Shown in pieces: positions 12,011-24,400 of a DNA stretch of 64,000 nt. Within the stretch, counting starts at the first letter, position 1; each line of letters starts with the position of its first letter. Source of the DNA: Otis tarda (Eukaryota; Chordata; Aves; Otidiformes; Otididae); the NCBI GenBank assembly GCA_026413225.1, contig CM048553.1:40898001-40962000 (forward strand), given 5' to 3'. The notes below the pieces were generated by a model. It worked only from the letters and a program-made list of their open reading frames with translations. It had not been told where the DNA came from and ran no database searches. The position numbers were made by a program, and so were the translations under genes.

Positions 12011-13811
12011 CTGCGGCCTGACCCCTGAGCAGTGACCTAACTTTGGGCTGGCTGACACAGTTTCCATTGGCTTCGCAGCAAGCAGGAAATAGCTGGGGTG
12101 TGGGAAAGCCCCAGCCGTGCCTCCTCCTACCCCAACCAGGCTCCTGTGGAGCTGGTGCGAGGGCTGCACAGCTGGCTGCCTGCCTGCCCGGGAGGCCCTT
12201 GGGCCAGGGGTGTTCCTCCCAGACAGCCACATTACCATGCTGCAGCCAGCTTGGAAGACTTTGCTTTGGAAATTGTCATTCCTGCCCGTGGTTGTATAAG
12301 CAGCCACATTTTTGGATGGAAGCTAAAATTAAGTGCATGGAAGTTTAGGGAAAGAGGAGCTTCATTCTGATTCAACACTAAAATTTGAATTTATTTTATT
12401 TTTCTTCAAGTTTTCAACCAGACATAAGGATGAGAAGGACAGTAAGCATGAGGCAATGCTCTCAGAAAAAATCATAGCATAATTAAAGCAAAAAGGAACA
12501 CCAGTGTCTCAGTCCTGAAGCAGACAAATTGGAAACTTTCCCTTTCCCTCTTGAAGTCAGTTCTCACTGCCATGTGTGTTTTTGTGGAAATACCAAAGTC
12601 CAAAGACTCTACGTATGCTACAGAATTCTGTAAAAGTTTGTTTTAAAAAAAAAAAGTCTTTAAACTCCAGTGCTTTTTAGGTATTTTAAATGAGGAAATT
12701 ATGCTATTTAAAATAACAATGGGATACCTACTGTATTACCGATCTCTTGGTACAAAACTCATTCATTCGCAAGCCTTGCATTTTACATTTCCATCAGAAA
12801 GAATAGTACCCACTATACAATAATTCTATCTTTCTACTTCTTTTATTGGTATTCTACCTTGAGTTTAATTTAGAGCCTAATGCCAAGGAATTAGGGGGAA
12901 AAAAAAATCAGTTGTGAATATTACAACCTTCCCAATAAAAAACATCTAAATCCTTGATTCGAAGTTTTACTTTATATACCATCAATTTCCCAGTAGTCCC
13001 ATTTCTCAATCAGAATTTGAATAATCTTTACAATTTGTATTCCCCAAAACTCAAATTTAATGAGTTAGTAGGTATAGAAAGAGAAATAACAGCTGCAGCT
13101 TATCCCGCTGTGCTATTCAGTAATGACAATGTTATACCACATTAGCAATTGTGACATTAATAAAAAGAAGCCCATAGGATTAGCCGGAGACAGCTGACTT
13201 TAGTCAAATGTAGGTCATGCTTTGTTTGCTCAGAGCTGGGTAATAAATTTCCAGGTAAGTGCTCTCATGTGTCATACATATATGCCAGAAGCATAATTTC
13301 AGCTATACTAAATGATCCACATTCTTAAATTTCTGTAAGCCGTTTTTGAATTATTGTTAAGCATTTAATTCCACGGCAGCATCTTACAGGCTACTTAAAG
13401 TTATTAACTCATATGACATTATGGCATGTTTTCTTTCTAGTGGCAGCTAATAGCATCTTGATCTGGTTTCCCTTTCACCTTAAGGTATCTGCAACTCTGA
13501 ATTGCGAGTATTTAACAAAAGATACTTAGCAAGGAATCAAACCCACTACATTTTGCAGCTCTAGCTAAAGGGGAAAACAGTATTTGGAATCAGTCCAAGC
13601 AGCAGCAAGATATCTTCTACCACAGAAGGAAGGCTTTAAAAAAAAATTTAAAGGAAATAAAAGCATAGCCTTCAATTAATAGTACAAAAGATCCTATCTC
13701 AATCTCTGCTACTTTGGCAAGCCCTCAAAATTTGGATTGAAAGCAGACCTTTAAACATATTCATATTTAATCTCAGCACAAGATGTGCGTATTGTACACT
13801 GAAACCTTAAA
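12011..13811. other. Non-genic, GC-rich patch then AT-rich
   Basis: A GC-richer patch at about 12040-12240 contains TGCCTGCCTGCCCGGGAGG and overlapping open frames on both strands, a sign of base composition rather than coding. Beyond it the sequence is AT-rich. A high-complexity segment at 13140-13520 with many TAAT/ATTA cores could be a conserved non-coding element, but that cannot be shown from one sequence. Confidence 0.45.
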
Positions 13812-13860
13812 GGCCAAATTCTGTGTTCAGTAACACCCCGACAGGCTTCAGTGGGAAAGG
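13812..13860. repeat. Relic of ancient amniote repeat
   Basis: GGCCAAATTCTGTGTTCAGT, then CAGGCTTCAGTGGGAAAGGG, resembles the recalled pattern GGCCAAATTCTG...ACTGAAGTCAATGG of an old dispersed hairpin element. It is short and diverged. Confidence 0.4.
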
Positions 13861-14060
13861 GTGAGTGTAGTACTGCAGAAGCTGACCTTGAGGTTGTAAT
13901 CATACTTTCACAATTTTTTTTTTATATTATGGTAATAATTAGAGGCGCCAAACAAGATCAGGACCTTTTTGTACAAGGCACCATCCTGACATGCAGAACA
14001 GAGACGGGAACTCTAGTTATGAAGAGTTCAAATCGCAGCAAGACAGACAGAAAAGTGTCT

Positions 14061-14152
14061 GATTATCACCTTTTTACAGATGGGGGACTGACCCACAGAA
14101 AGGCTAAATGACAGATCCAGATGGCTTTAATTCCACCTAAGTCTCCTGCCTT
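14061..14152 (+). mobile_element. MIR-like SINE core relic
   Basis: GATTATCACCTTTTTACAGA, then CCACAGAAAGGCTAAATGAC and later AGTCTCCTGCCTTG follow the order of the MIR core and 3' region (TTATTATCCCCATTTTACAG / GGCACAGAGAGGTTAAGTGA / GGTCTCCTGACT). The middle GGTCACACAG block is eroded. MIR relics are old and sparse in birds. It might instead belong to a related CORE-SINE. Confidence 0.5.
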
Positions 14153-14743
14153 GTGGTTGCTATGGCTTTAGGCAGCTACTCATCCTGCCCCTTATTCTAG
14201 GGGCACCAAGCTCCCTCCTTACAGCCCAGGTATCTTAGGGACTGGCTGAGCTGTGCTCCAGCTGCTCTGCTACAAGTCCCACGCAGAATAGGCGCAGGGC
14301 TGTACCTTATTGCATGTACCAAGGCAGTGCCTTTTCATGTTATTTACAATTAATTAGTCCAATCTTCTCTGCACAACAGTAGTTAATTTCTTGACTCCCT
14401 TCTATTTTTACCCATGTCTTTGCTAAAATGTATTTACATATCAGACAGTCTTCGGGGGCTTCTGAAGCATGTCAAGTGGAAGACCCGACGTACCTATAAT
14501 TCCAGTTGATATTTTGTTTGGTTGGTTATTTTAATGGCATACATTCTTGAAATAGAAATTAAAGACCACATAAGTAGTTTTTTTCTTTACTAGATAAGAA
14601 ATCTTGAGATCAAAAATGGTTGGGTTTTTTTTTGTGTGTAGGGAACTAAAACAAGAAGGCTTTGCAATCTTTCAGTACAATTCCTCAAGTAATAGTTTCT
14701 TCAAAGCAACAATGCTTACTTGTGTCTTTTTTGAAGGCTGCAG
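14153..14743. other. Non-genic, nothing recognised
   Basis: Unique sequence, mildly C-rich near 14160-14300 and T-rich at 14577-14635. No supported feature. Confidence 0.5.
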
Positions 14744-14924
14744 TTGTATCTTTATTACCCTTCATTGTTATCAGCGAAGCAAAATGCCATCGCTACATTT
14801 GAGGCAAAAGAAATTCCCTTTGTGAGAGGCAATGATTTCCAGCAGATCCTGAACACCTTTGTGCTTGACTTCAAGGAAATAAGGTGGTCAGTGTTCTCTG
14901 ACAAGTCTGTGTTCCAGTGTATAG
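14744..14924 (+). CDS. Candidate coding exon, unknown protein (unconfirmed)
   Basis: An acceptor-like CTTTTTTGAAGGCTGCAG ends at 14743 and a donor-like ATAG|GTAATT follows 14924. The interval is open in one frame (phase 0 start, one base over at the end) and encodes about 60 residues: starting LYLYYPSLLSAKQN, with the middle EIPFVRGNDFQQILNTFVL and then DFKEIRWSVFSDKSVFQC. Codon choice is coding-like (GCC ATC GCT, TTC CAG CAG ATC CTG AAC ACC) and the amino-acid mix is that of a globular protein. I do not recognise the family. A15-type runs follow within 80 bases, so a decayed retrocopy is an alternative. The start at 14744 rests only on the CAG acceptor. Confidence 0.3.
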
Positions 14925-17395
14925 GTAATTCCTTCTCAAAAATAATCCATGCACACAGGAAAAAAAAAAAAAGGAAGGAAAAAAAGGTATAAAAAAAAAA
15001 AAAAGAAGCGCAAATAACACCCTGAAAAATCTAATGGTTAGGAGTAAATTTGTCTTATGGTCAGAACAATGCAACTCCAATAAATATTGTGTACATGTAT
15101 CATCCCAGAGCAGCACTGGCCAGTTTGCCTTTTATTGATGATTTCTACCTGCTTTGCAGAAAGAGGGAGAGCCTAACTGAACAGCACTTAGCCGCTCATA
15201 CTTATAGGCAGATGAAGCTGATGAAGCTCTCTCACATGCATAAAGATGCACACACCACAGACAGAAACATTCTCTCTTACAGAAAAAGGTCTTAGCAAAA
15301 TGAAAGCACATAAGGAAAATATTTTGTCTGAAATTATCTATATTTTTCCTCAAAATAAAAATGAAATATTTTCAGTGGGAAAAAAAAGAATCAAGAGAAT
15401 ATGTTTAAACAAGTGGGTTTTCTTTTTTTTTTTTTTTTTTTTCCCCCTTAGCAAAGAGAAAAACAAAGAAGACCTTTTGGTGGGAAAAAAATCAATCCCT
15501 TCACTGATGGGCTGGCTGTCTCCCTGTCTGCACAGGCTGATGCTCCTTTGTTCCCTGCTCGGTTCCCCAGCCTTCCAGCTGAGCTGGTGCCTCAGAGGAT
15601 GCCTCCCAGCTCCCTCCCACTGAGCACAGCCCAGGAAGGCAGCTCACTGCCCACTCTTCTCACTCTCATTGTGATTAAGGCCCAAAACCCCTCTTCCCTC
15701 AGGACGCAAAGCTGGCAGAAGAGGAACTTTCCAAAACACTCATATTCCCCTTTCTCTTCCCATTCCACTAGAAAATATCAAAGTGAACATTTTGTTACTA
15801 TTTCAGGGCATTTTTTTCTTCCCTATTACAGCTCATTTACAATGCAGCACAGAAGCACTGCCAGGGTGGCAGACGAGAGATGAGTCTTCCTCACCAAATG
15901 ATTTGCAATTACAACTTCTGTTTTGAATAAAAGCTTGGGGCATATGATAGTGGCAAGGCCAAAGGTAGAAAGGTATTTTGCATGGCCAAAAGTGTGTAGC
16001 TCACCAAAGAGAGCTGTGGGGTAATAGGGACCATTCAACAAGGAGAAGCTGGATGTAGGGCTAAGGCTTGTGCTGTCCCCACCACAGCTCATGGCAGCTC
16101 CAAGCTGCCTATCTCCCTAGCACAGCCTCACCAGTGCTGGACTCAATGCAGTCTCCTCAGGGCTACGCACTTATTTTCAACCCTAATCTCCTGTCCACCC
16201 TTCTGAGTCCATCTCACACCATGGGAGGCTATGGGGCTGGGGCATGCTGCTGCAACCAGAGGCCACCCTACATGGCACCCAGGGCCACCCCACACAGCAC
16301 CCAGGCACAGGGCCCAGCATGTCCATCAGTCACAGGTGCTCACCCCCCACCCCTGAGCCTCCTCTCACATAATTACACCTCCTCTTTTCCAGCCTGAAAT
16401 GAACTTTCTACTCACACAGCTGTACAGCTGAAAGCCCTCTCAGACACCTCGATGGAAAGAACAGTCATCAGAGCCAGCTTCTCCACAAGCATACCCAAAG
16501 CTGCATTAAACAGCCCAGGAAAGGCACAGAGAGGCACTAAAAAAACCAAAATAAAATCCAGCCTCCCTCCGCTGCCCTGCTTGCACGTACAAACAGGTTA
16601 CAGACTAGAGCTGCAGTGCAACAGCTTGCCCACTGTACAGCATGTAACCCTTGCTTCAGATCTCAAATTGAAAGCAGTCACAAAGTTGATACAAATACCA
16701 TCAGGATCTTTCTAGGGTGTGTGTTCATAACTGCATGTATGAATAGTAGGATTTTGCATTTAAACAAAATACAAAAAAAAAAAAAGAAAGAATTCCTGCT
16801 AAGTGTTTCAGCCTGGGCATTCAGGCAACTTGGGAATCCCTCCTTAATTTGTGATACACACTTTGTCACTTACTTTCAAAGGCCTACAAATAATGAGAAT
16901 AAAAAGAGCAGACAGAAAGCAACACCAGGCAAAATCATTCCCAACCTCTAAACGAAATACCATCTGTAAAATATCTTTACATACAAGTGAGAAGAAATAA
17001 AATAGCAATTTATTCAACAGTTATGAGGATGAGATCAACTACACATTTGTCAATTCCAAGTCATCAAAAGCCATAAGCTCTCCCCTTCTTTCCTCAAAAT
17101 CATGAGCAATCTTCAAAAATGACTGAAGACACTACAAGTAAATTGTTTTCACATTTCCAGATGAACGGATCACCCCGTTACTTTAAAAACCACTCTGCAT
17201 CACTGGAAAGACAGAAAGCTGAAGAGAAAAAAAAGAAACAGAGTTTACATGGCAAGGAAAACAAGAGAATTAAAAAATCCCTAGATAATTACGAGGACCA
17301 TTCTTTAGGCCTTGTCACTAGGACTTATTCAGCTATGAGCCTCTGAGCTATCCCTTTAAAAAAAAAAAAAAAAAAAAGTCCTTCACTGGAAAAAC
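14925..17395. other. Non-genic, homopolymer-rich
   Basis: A-runs at 14960-14972 and 14991-15004, T20 at 15423-15442, A13 near 16770 and A20 at 17358-17377. A C-rich, slightly GC-richer patch spans 16060-16400. Open frames here (for example 15246-15623 and 15548-15883) cross homopolymers and show no domain. Confidence 0.5.
16261..16304. repeat. 22-bp tandem duplication
   Basis: Two adjacent 22-base units starting GGCCACCC and ending GCACCCAG (16261-16282 and 16283-16304) match at 19 of 22 positions. Confidence 0.8.
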
Positions 17396-17427
17396 AACCA
17401 GTGTTACATTCAACCAGTGCTACATGC
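17396..17427. repeat. 16-bp tandem duplication
   Basis: AACCAGTGTTACATTC is followed directly by AACCAGTGCTACATGC, a 14 of 16 match. Confidence 0.75.
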
Positions 17428-17762
17428 CAGATACACTGACACCAAAGTGTAGTTACATGAGGTAATGTTGGTGCAATCAACAATTAAATTATGTCTACAT
17501 GAAAGAATGCACTGGTAAAGGAGACGAGGAACTCGAGGAGAAACCCAGTAAGCCAAAACCATTGATCAGAGGCAAACGGGAACTCCCAAAGTCACGGTGA
17601 GAAGTTGAGGAACAGGTGGAGAAGCAGCAATTATACCAAATGCTCCCCATGAGGGTCCATCAGGGCAGGGCATGGCCAGGCCAGGTCAAGCCGTGGGCAG
17701 CTGGAAACTGGCCATGCTGCAGTGTCACGGGGGCAGGGATGGTGGCCTTGGGGGGCTGACAT

Positions 17763-17784
17763 GGGGTCCTGGGCAGGGTAGGGG
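17763..17784 (+). other. G-quadruplex-type motif
   Basis: Four G-runs (GGGG, GGG, GGG, GGGG) are separated by loops of 4, 2 and 2 bases, which satisfies the usual G3+N1-7 rule. It sits in a G-rich patch (17640-17860) that has a second, longer-looped G cluster at 17730-17756. No promoter or exon can be tied to it. Confidence 0.75.
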
Positions 17785-17880
17785 TGAGCCCTGGGGGGCC
17801 GCTGGTGGCCTTAGAGCCCTGACACCCAGCCTATCCTGGCTGTGGCCAGTTGAATGCAGCATATGAACTCCTCTTGCAGA

Positions 17881-20800
17881 GCCAGTATTTGCTCATGATG
17901 TTGGGTATAATAGACTACTTACATTAAAGTCTATAAACTAAATAAAATAAAAATATAATTATTAATCAAAAATGGTAACATTAATCTCCAGTATTGCTAG
18001 GTGATGACACTTCACCAAAGAGAAGTTATTCAGGCAACAGACTTAAAGAGGTGAATCTTCTAAAGGGAGTTAAGAAAAATAACCCATAGTGACTGAGGAA
18101 CAAGCTCTCTACACATCTCCAAATATGAAAAGTTTCACTGGTTTTAGAGAAAGGGAAGCAGGGAAGCATCTTAGCACCAAACTCAGTCCCAAGAGTACAA
18201 GACTCATAAAAAGCCCCTAAATAGCATGCTTTTCTTTGTTTGTTTAAAGTGTGGAATTAAAGGCTGCAAATAAACCCAAAGTAAGATTAATTGGAAGTCA
18301 GATGTTGGACCTGGTACCAAGAAGTGCTATTGAATACAACTAATATGCTTGTGTTATTACTAAAAGCCTGTGGTAGACATTTTAAAAAATGGAAAAACAA
18401 AAAAAGGCACTAAGAATTTCTTAGACAAGAACCACAGAATCAGTTTTGGAATAAGAAAGCGTAACACTAAATTTCAGGCTTCAGGGAAAAAAAGAAACAA
18501 ACTAAAACCTTCTCTCAGTCAAATAGCAACAGATATATACTCAGAAACTAGAAAGTCAGGGGAAAAAAAGTAATCCTTACCCCTACTGTCTGTCCAAAAC
18601 CAATTTGTGAAATAACACATGCACACACACAAGTCTCGGGATGTTGATAGAAGAAAGGGAAAAACATAGTTAATTTCCCGCAAAGCAGAGAAAGGATGTT
18701 CTATTCCATGAATATCCAAACCCCTTTATTTCAAGGAAGAAAATATGAAGAAAGAAAATATCACTGTTCAGCTTCACAAGACACACAGCTTCCACCTTGA
18801 CTGCCGCTCTCCTGCATGTGCCACATCACACTGACATGCACGCTATCCATACATGGGCATTGCAGGAATCAACTGTGGAAACAAGAGAAGAAACAAAACA
18901 CTGCTTTGAGAAACATGTACCTGCAGGCTTGCCAGTAGCAGGTGAAGCCCAGTACCAGGTCTGGCTGGCATGATTCCCAGTCACTAGTCTTTGAAGGTAC
19001 TCAAATAAATTTTCATTGTAGACTCCTGCTGAGGACAAGCGGACTACCAAGGCTCAGCAGAGCTCATCTCGGGGATAAAGCCAGTAGGAATTTTAAAAGG
19101 ATGGGAAATTATTCTGTAAGAAGCCAGGCAAATCTATGGCAGAATGATTTCTAGGGATTTATCAGCATGCTGGACAAAGGCTGGAAGTTTGGTAGTTCAC
19201 GGGAAACGTGGAGTAGGCAGCTTTAAGCCATGTAAGCATGGACCGTCACTGCAAACGCACACAAACGACTGTCCCTTTTCCCAAGTTTTCCAAGAATTTG
19301 TGTAACCTTCCTAAAATCCATCTGAAAGGAGAGCAAAATTATCCTCAAAAGCTCCTAGAAACCTAAATATAATTGTATGCCTTGGGGATCAATTTGGACA
19401 CCAGTTATTGGGTAATACCTAGTATTGCTTCCAGTTTAGCACAGACCTTGAAAGTCAGATGTAGGAGAGAAAAATCATACTTTCAGGAGTATCACAGCAA
19501 CAATTTACACAACTCTTTCTTGTGAAAATAAGAAAGTGTAATTCAGAGAGAATTCTCAATCATTAAAATCTGATATACAGAGAATGTAGTTGGTTAAATC
19601 AGGTACAAAATTATTGGGAAATGATGAGAGGGAGGAAGACTCACATTGCTCTGCTCAGGCGCACACACAGATATTTTTTAGGCCTTCAGTATGAGCGAGA
19701 GTTGCTGCTGTATGATGGCTCTAAACACGTGCCGTTGTGCTGTTAGTCTGCAAGATCAACTCTTCCAGCACAGTGCCTGGAACAGTTTCTGCATAACGTG
19801 TCATCACAGCTGCTGCTGTATATTTGGCTTGAAGTTCCACCTCTAAGGAAACTCATGCCAAACTATTCATAATAATGGGCTGCAATTTACATGGAATGAC
19901 TTTGCGCCCTTCCTACATGAGAAAGATTCAACATACTGGTCCATTCATTAGTGCCTCATTAGTTTAAAGGGGTTCTTTATAAAGCAATAATATGAATACT
20001 TTGCTTCTCTATCGTGTCTTTCTACAAAGAATGTCAAAATATTTTCCAAACGTAATCAAATACTTAACAGCCTCCAAAATCATTGTGGAAGATGGGGAAA
20101 GACAATTATGTCTGTAGCTAGTATACCTTAATACTAATGAAAAAAAGGAGGCATTTACAAGTCAAAAGACTGAGCTCCTGCCAGGGCTTTCTATCCTGGG
20201 CTTCACGTTACACTACTCTTGGCAAGAAGAAAGAGAAAGCCATGTCACCAGCAGAGCTGTAACACAGGGTCAAGAAGGAAAGCTCACCTTGTCAGGGGAA
20301 TCAAGCTCACCAGTGTAAAAGCTGTGTGAAATTCTGGGTTGTGCAGCTCAGGTTTTTTTTTATCTGTGGAGTTGATGGATGGCTTGCAAAATATTACAAG
20401 AAAGTTACAACCAAATCTCAAAAAGAACTACAGGCTCAAGTCTACAAAGCACTTAAGCAAGAGATTAGCTTCCAGCATGGGAGTAATTGAAAACAATGCA
20501 ATGTAACCTGTTTTGCCAAGTCAGGGCCTAAAGTGAGAATTTGCTGTCTCATTTAATATTTGGTGGGGGACAATAAAGGCTGGCGCACAGATACACAATC
20601 CTTCCACAGAGTCCGCTGTTCATTTTATTAGCTACCTGAAAGTGGCCAGATTTAGACACTCTCTTTCAGCTATGAACTCTGTTCTCAGATAGAGGTCACC
20701 CCCAGCTTCACAGTTTTGAATGCTGATGTGGTTTGCGTGTTGACAATTTTCCTGAAAGCTTAGAACAGACTGCTCTCTGCACTGCTCATCTCTTTCAGCA

Positions 20801-21450
20801 TTTTCCTCCAAGGAAAAGTGGAGGCTGATAATAGGAACTTCTCGATGGAAACAAGTAGGGACTATAGCAAATTTCCATTCTTCTCCCCAAAGGCAGTCCC
20901 ATTACTTACACTACTTATTTTTATTCAAGCTAAAATAAAATGGACCACTAAGTAACCTAGTTTCTGTGACCCAGACACTCCTGCCGAGTAAACTCATAGC
21001 TATCTAATTCAAATCACATGTTTTCTCAGAGCCTGCCTGTGGCCTCCTGCTGAATCTACAGAATATGTTGGTTCATCTCTGTCTCAGACTGACAGTGATA
21101 ACTCAAGCTGAACACATGGTCATCTTTCCTGGTCAGGAGATTTCCGACCAAATTCCTTCATCCCACATATCTAAGCGACTTCTTACTCTTTCATTCAGAA
21201 TATTTTTATTTCTCTCTTTCTGCATACAATGACATTTACATCCTTAATGTCCTTGACATCTTCTGGAATGAGATAAGCTATCTTCTATGTTTTGTTGCTG
21301 TAGTGTACCTAATTAGCAAAAAAACCCACTAAAACAAAAAACCAACCCTGTTTCCATGATAATTTGGCTCTTTCCTATGTAATTTACCTTTCTGTCTTAT
21401 GCACACTTACAATTCACCTCATTTAGGGTGAATGATTGAAATTATTAATG
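17881..21450. other. Non-genic, nothing recognised
   Basis: Unique sequence with no recognised repeat family. There is a CACACACA-type mini run near 18619 and an E-box CACGTG near 19729. Open frames are short and lack coding-like codon use. Confidence 0.5.
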
Positions 21451-21482
21451 TCATACCTTCAGTGCTTAAGCTGAAGGTATGA
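21451..21482. repeat. 12-bp perfect hairpin
   Basis: TCATACCTTCAG (21451-21462) and its exact reverse complement CTGAAGGTATGA (21471-21482) flank the 8-base loop TGCTTAAG. Nothing around it resembles a transposon end. Confidence 0.9.
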
Positions 21483-24400
21483 GAAGGAGACCTGGGCCAT
21501 CTGTAAAGATCACTAGGAATCTACTGCAAGCCTATGTTTTGACAACATGCATGTTCCTGACAGCTTAGATAATTTAACATTCTGCATACAGGCATCTTCC
21601 CTAGGGGGTATGCTGCAGAAAGGAAAAATACAACCCCAGACTGTAAACCCTGCCAAGTATAAAGTACTCTGCTCATCCATTACTCCACCTTGTTCAATTC
21701 CCTACCTCCTCCTCACAGGCAGAGGAAAGAGAAACATCCCAGGAGGAATATTAAAATCCACAGCTTAAGTCTGAATTATCATCCAAGGATTTCTTTGCCT
21801 AAATAGGTAGCTACGTAACATTTTTGCAAATTATGTTGTTCCTGGCCAACAAACATGCAAGAAGTTCCCTATGACCACCACTGACCGCAGGACACTCCAT
21901 CACACAGCAATTTCACGAAGGCAATCAGAAATTTGATCTTCTGTGTAGTAAAGTCTCCAAATCATCACAGCTCTCCAATAGCAGAATACAGTTTAAAGGA
22001 TTATGCTCACGATACAAAAATGCAGTTAGCTGGCTAACTGGAAAAACCTTCCTGTAAGTAGTATATCACATTTTTGTAAAATTGTCCATAAGTCACTCTC
22101 AGACCCCCAGCTGTGTAAGGTTTATAAAGCATAGGTTAACTCCCATTTATTTTACTGGGAGTAATCCCATGCTTTCAGTTTGCAATATTGCCAAATGCAG
22201 GTATTCAAAAAATCTTGAGTCAAGCATTACATTCTAAAGTAATAGGGCAGCATTTTATTTAAGATATTTTTCCTTGGACTCCTTTTCAAACCATAGTCCA
22301 GAACCACAAAGACTACAAAACTGGGTTTTAATTTAAAGCTGAACATTTGAATCTCAGTTCCCACAGCTAAAGCCTTAGGATCAACACGAAACATATGAGA
22401 GATGGCAATACTGAGTTAGATAGGCACATGGTTAAGTGATTTGTTTTGTTCCCTTCTTGAAGGGAAGGGGTTTAGAGGAGAGGAGGGTCAGAACTTTAAC
22501 CTCCAACCTTTTCACCTTTGAATCCTTACTCAAAAGCTTCCAGGAAGGAAAAAGGACTTTGCAGCATGTCTGGGAGTTTAACAAATCCAGGCTCTGGTTA
22601 ATCAAATAGAGAAGCCCTAGGGCTGTACTAATTCCTAGACCCAATGAGGCCCCTCAGAATAGAAGGAAACTGCCAGCATAATAGGTAGTAGAGCTGCTTG
22701 AGTTCATTTACATGACATATCCCTGGCTCTTAAGCTATTCTAATGCTTCTGACTGAATACGCAAAAGGAGGTTTCCCCACCCAAAACACTGATCAGGTCC
22801 ACTCAGGGCACAGCTGACTGCTGTGACCCCTGGATTTCATGCACTACAAAGTGCAGTACGTATTATGGGGTGAGTGAGGCTCCAGGAAATTCTATTTTGA
22901 GGAAGCTAGGATTATATTGATGAAGCACGCTAATAGATAGATGTGTATACCAGATCTGACACTGACTGTACAAAGACAGAGATTCAGCAAAACAACGTAC
23001 AAAGTAGAAAAAACTAAACTACTGGTTACAGAAAAATAGATACTTCACAAAAGCCATCTTGCAGTCAAGTTTTCTTCCTGCTTTCTCAAAGGCAGGCAAG
23101 CTTTTTTATTATTTCGTACCAAACTCAATTGTAACTAGCTAGCCATCATGCTTTACATCGAACTCTCTGTGGTAGCAGGGAGTTAGAGTTTGATGCAAGG
23201 CATCCAGAACTTAGAAAGCAATTTAAGGATCAAATGATTCAATGTAACGTTTCTGAAACCTGTAATTTAAAGGGCTAAAAGTCTTTCTGCAGGCATCAAT
23301 GCTTTCAGGGTCATGAGTTTATTTTTGCTCTGTTATTTCACTTGGTAAAGGGACTGTGAGAGTTTAAGGGAATGGCCGATCCTAAAACTGGAGCCCAGGC
23401 TTTAAAAACTGTTCATTATGCATAGTACTTCGGTTTGCAGAATAAAAAAAGGAGGGGGAAAGCCTAACTCAGTTTTGACTATTGCTGATTTCACATATGT
23501 AAAAAAGACATTTCTTTGATTACTAATAGGCAATCTGCACTAGAGAATGTAGCAATATTTTTTAAAATGACGTGATTAAGGTTCACAGACTTTGCAACAG
23601 AGATGAAGTTTCAAGTCTGCAATTTTCTGTAATTTCATTTATCTAAACCAGATCCTTTCTTACCTCATAACAAAGAAAATAAAAAATAATTAACTTGTTT
23701 ACTTTTCTTCAGAAATGTAAGTAGCTCAAACTCAGAAACTGCACTGAGAAAGAGGAGGAGTTGATTGGACTCATTATTGTAGGATGGTTCAGTTACATAT
23801 TACACTATGTACATAGATTATTTTCTCATCTTTTAGTAAATAGCTCACTAGTCAGTCTTGACTCTCATTAGTGCCTCTCAATTGCAGATTTGATATGTAT
23901 TTCCAGTTAATAATTTTCAGCCCATCATTTATTGTGAGTATCTAGGATTTGATAATCATTTCCTATAAATATTTGGAAAAAAAAACAGCTGTAACACTAC
24001 AATAATTAAGGGTACCTTGCAATTAATTTTTATGCAATATCTTTGCCACATTTGCTGAAGTTTTTTCATAGTCTGGAATATAATGAGTCCATGAACAAAA
24101 GTAAACCAAATCCATGCTTTAGTTTGCTTAGAAGAAGAAAATTAGACTTAGTGAGGAAAAAGCATACTTACAAAAAATCCACACTTTAATTCAGGCATTC
24201 ATTAATTTTGTGCACAGAAGGAAAGGCTGAGTATAAAGACATTAAGTTGTTAGTTTGACTTCAACCCACATTACAGCTATAGAAATTTATTGCAGACTGG
24301 CTGCTTGATCAACCTAAGTACGCAAAGCAACCTTCTGTTTTAAACCTATTCCTAAGTGTTCAAAACTTGCATAAAAATCAACATGATAGCTATGATTAAT

